Made by a program: the position numbers and the translations under genes. A model generated the notes under the pieces. That model made no database searches. It was not told the DNA's origin and was given only the letters and a program-made list of their open reading frames with translations. This document shows, in pieces, positions 6,035-6,711 of a stretch of DNA of 6,711 bases; positions within the stretch are counted from its first letter, which is position 1; each line of letters opens with the position of its first letter. Source of the stretch: Gemmatimonadaceae bacterium (GTDB taxonomy: Bacteria; Gemmatimonadota; Gemmatimonadetes; Gemmatimonadales; Gemmatimonadaceae); contig JANWKK010000127.1 of assembly GCA_025451425.1 (NCBI GenBank), positions 1-6,711 on the forward strand. The letters run 5' to 3'.

Positions 6035-6711
6035 ACCGCGCCCTCAACGCCCTGGTTGCCGTCACTTTCGGCCTCGCGATGCTTGCGCTGCCGGACGATG
6101 TTGCGTCGGCGGCGCCGGCTCCCGCGACCCACGCGGCGATCGCCGTTCAAGCTCCCAGTTCCGCGATCACCCAGCCCGGTCTACGTCCGCTCACGATCCA
6201 AACCGTTCCGGCGGTGTCCGGGGCCCAGTTCGCTCTCGACGGTCGCGTCCTGGTAACCGGCAAGGACGGCTCGGTTCGCACGACCATCACCAAGGCGCAG
6301 CGCGACGACCTGGCGCTCGCTCGCGACGCGCATCTCACCGTCGCGTCGCCGAACGTCGACGTTCACCCAGGAGTACGTGCGCAATTTGCGGGCTGGTACG
6401 ACGGTGGTTATCACTGCGACAAGTCAAATGCTTCCGGACAGCTTCTCCTCGCGGCGTTCGACTTCTCGTACCTCACGAGCTTCACGTTCGTCGACGGGAG
6501 TGGGGCGCTCGTGCGGTCGACACCTCTTCACGACCTTCAGCTCCACGCGACTTCCGGCGCGACCGTGACCGTGAGCGATCCGACGAGACCCCTCTGGCTA
6601 CGGGGCTTGCATGTCTCCTCCAACGCCGGGCATCTCGCGGTTGACGATCTCAGTTACACGATCTCGAGCGTCATGGCCAAAGGGAGCAACGTCGTGAGGA
6701 GTGGTGAGCAG
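6031..6711 (+). CDS. Secreted beta-rich protein of unknown function, N-terminal part (3' end outside window)
   Basis: An uninterrupted 227-codon reading frame from ATG 6031 to the last base, still open. Residues 1-27 form a signal peptide (hydrophobic core ALVAVTFGLAMLAL, likely cut near VASA-AP), followed by an alanine/proline-rich linker to about residue 50. Residues about 53-122 (LTIQTVPAVSGAQFALDGR and the following DG turn) look like a small beta-sandwich of PEGA-like character, a resemblance I hold loosely. Residues about 137-210 are again strand-rich (LLAAFDFSYLTSFTFVDGSG, LWLRGLHV, LAVDDLSYTI), and the visible part ends in GSNVVRSGEQ. I do not recognise a named family. The start overlaps the stop of the phosphoesterase-like gene (ATGA, 6031-6034), so the two exported proteins are probably made together. 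A carrier, binding or structural role at the cell surface is possible but not shown. Confidence 0.8.
   Translation, partial: MNRALNALVAVTFGLAMLALPDDVASAAPAPATHAAIAVQAPSSAITQPGLRPLTIQTVPAVSGAQFALDGRVLVTGKDGSVRTTITKAQRDDLALARDAHLTVASPNVDVHPGVRAQFAGWYDGGYHCDKSNASGQLLLAAFDFSYLTSFTFVDGSGALVRSTPLHDLQLHATSGATVTVSDPTRPLWLRGLHVSSNAGHLAVDDLSYTISSVMAKGSNVVRSGEQ

Overview
The window is GC-rich, mostly coding, and every gene I can support lies on the + strand. Protein similarity (a DUF6197-like protein, a GH99-like C-terminus, a GT2-HprK fusion, a phospholipase C-like phosphoesterase of the type common in soil actinobacteria), GTG starts and strong G/C preference at third codon positions suggest a high-GC Gram-positive bacterium, probably Actinomycetota (Thermoleophilia- or Acidimicrobiia-like). 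That placement is inference from remembered protein similarity. I see no tRNA, rRNA, CRISPR array, insertion sequence or phage gene.

Layout. (1) 1-346: the 3' end of a GH99-like glycoside hydrolase with its NEWGEG catalytic motif. (2) 347-580: a spacer with two inverted repeats, one possibly a terminator. (3) 581-928: a small DUF6197-like protein of unknown function. (4) 929-1117: a spacer with no convincing signal. (5) 1118-3076: a two-domain protein, a DPM1-type GT2 polyprenyl-phosphate sugar transferase fused to an HprK-related P-loop kinase-like domain. (6) 3129-4706: a multi-pass GT39/PMT-type (GT-C) glycosyltransferase. (7) 4703-6034: an exported, C-terminally membrane-anchored member of the phospholipase C/acid phosphatase superfamily. 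(8) 6031 to the window end: the first 227 residues of a secreted beta-rich protein of unknown function, still open at the edge.

Genes 6, 7 and 8 are joined by 4-base ATGA stop/start overlaps and gene 5 ends about 50 bases before gene 6, so 5-8 read as one operon. A sensible model is that the GT2 domain charges a polyprenyl phosphate with a sugar, the GT39 enzyme moves that sugar to an acceptor on the outer face of the membrane, and the two exported proteins act on, carry or receive the product. The upstream GH99-like gene fits a wider glycan locus.

The most unusual observations are that the phosphoesterase-fold protein has lost residues expected to bind the catalytic metal at two separate sites (EN to EG, DD to SN), so it may be a pseudoenzyme, and that a sugar-lipid synthase is fused to an HprK-like kinase domain with an atypical P-loop.
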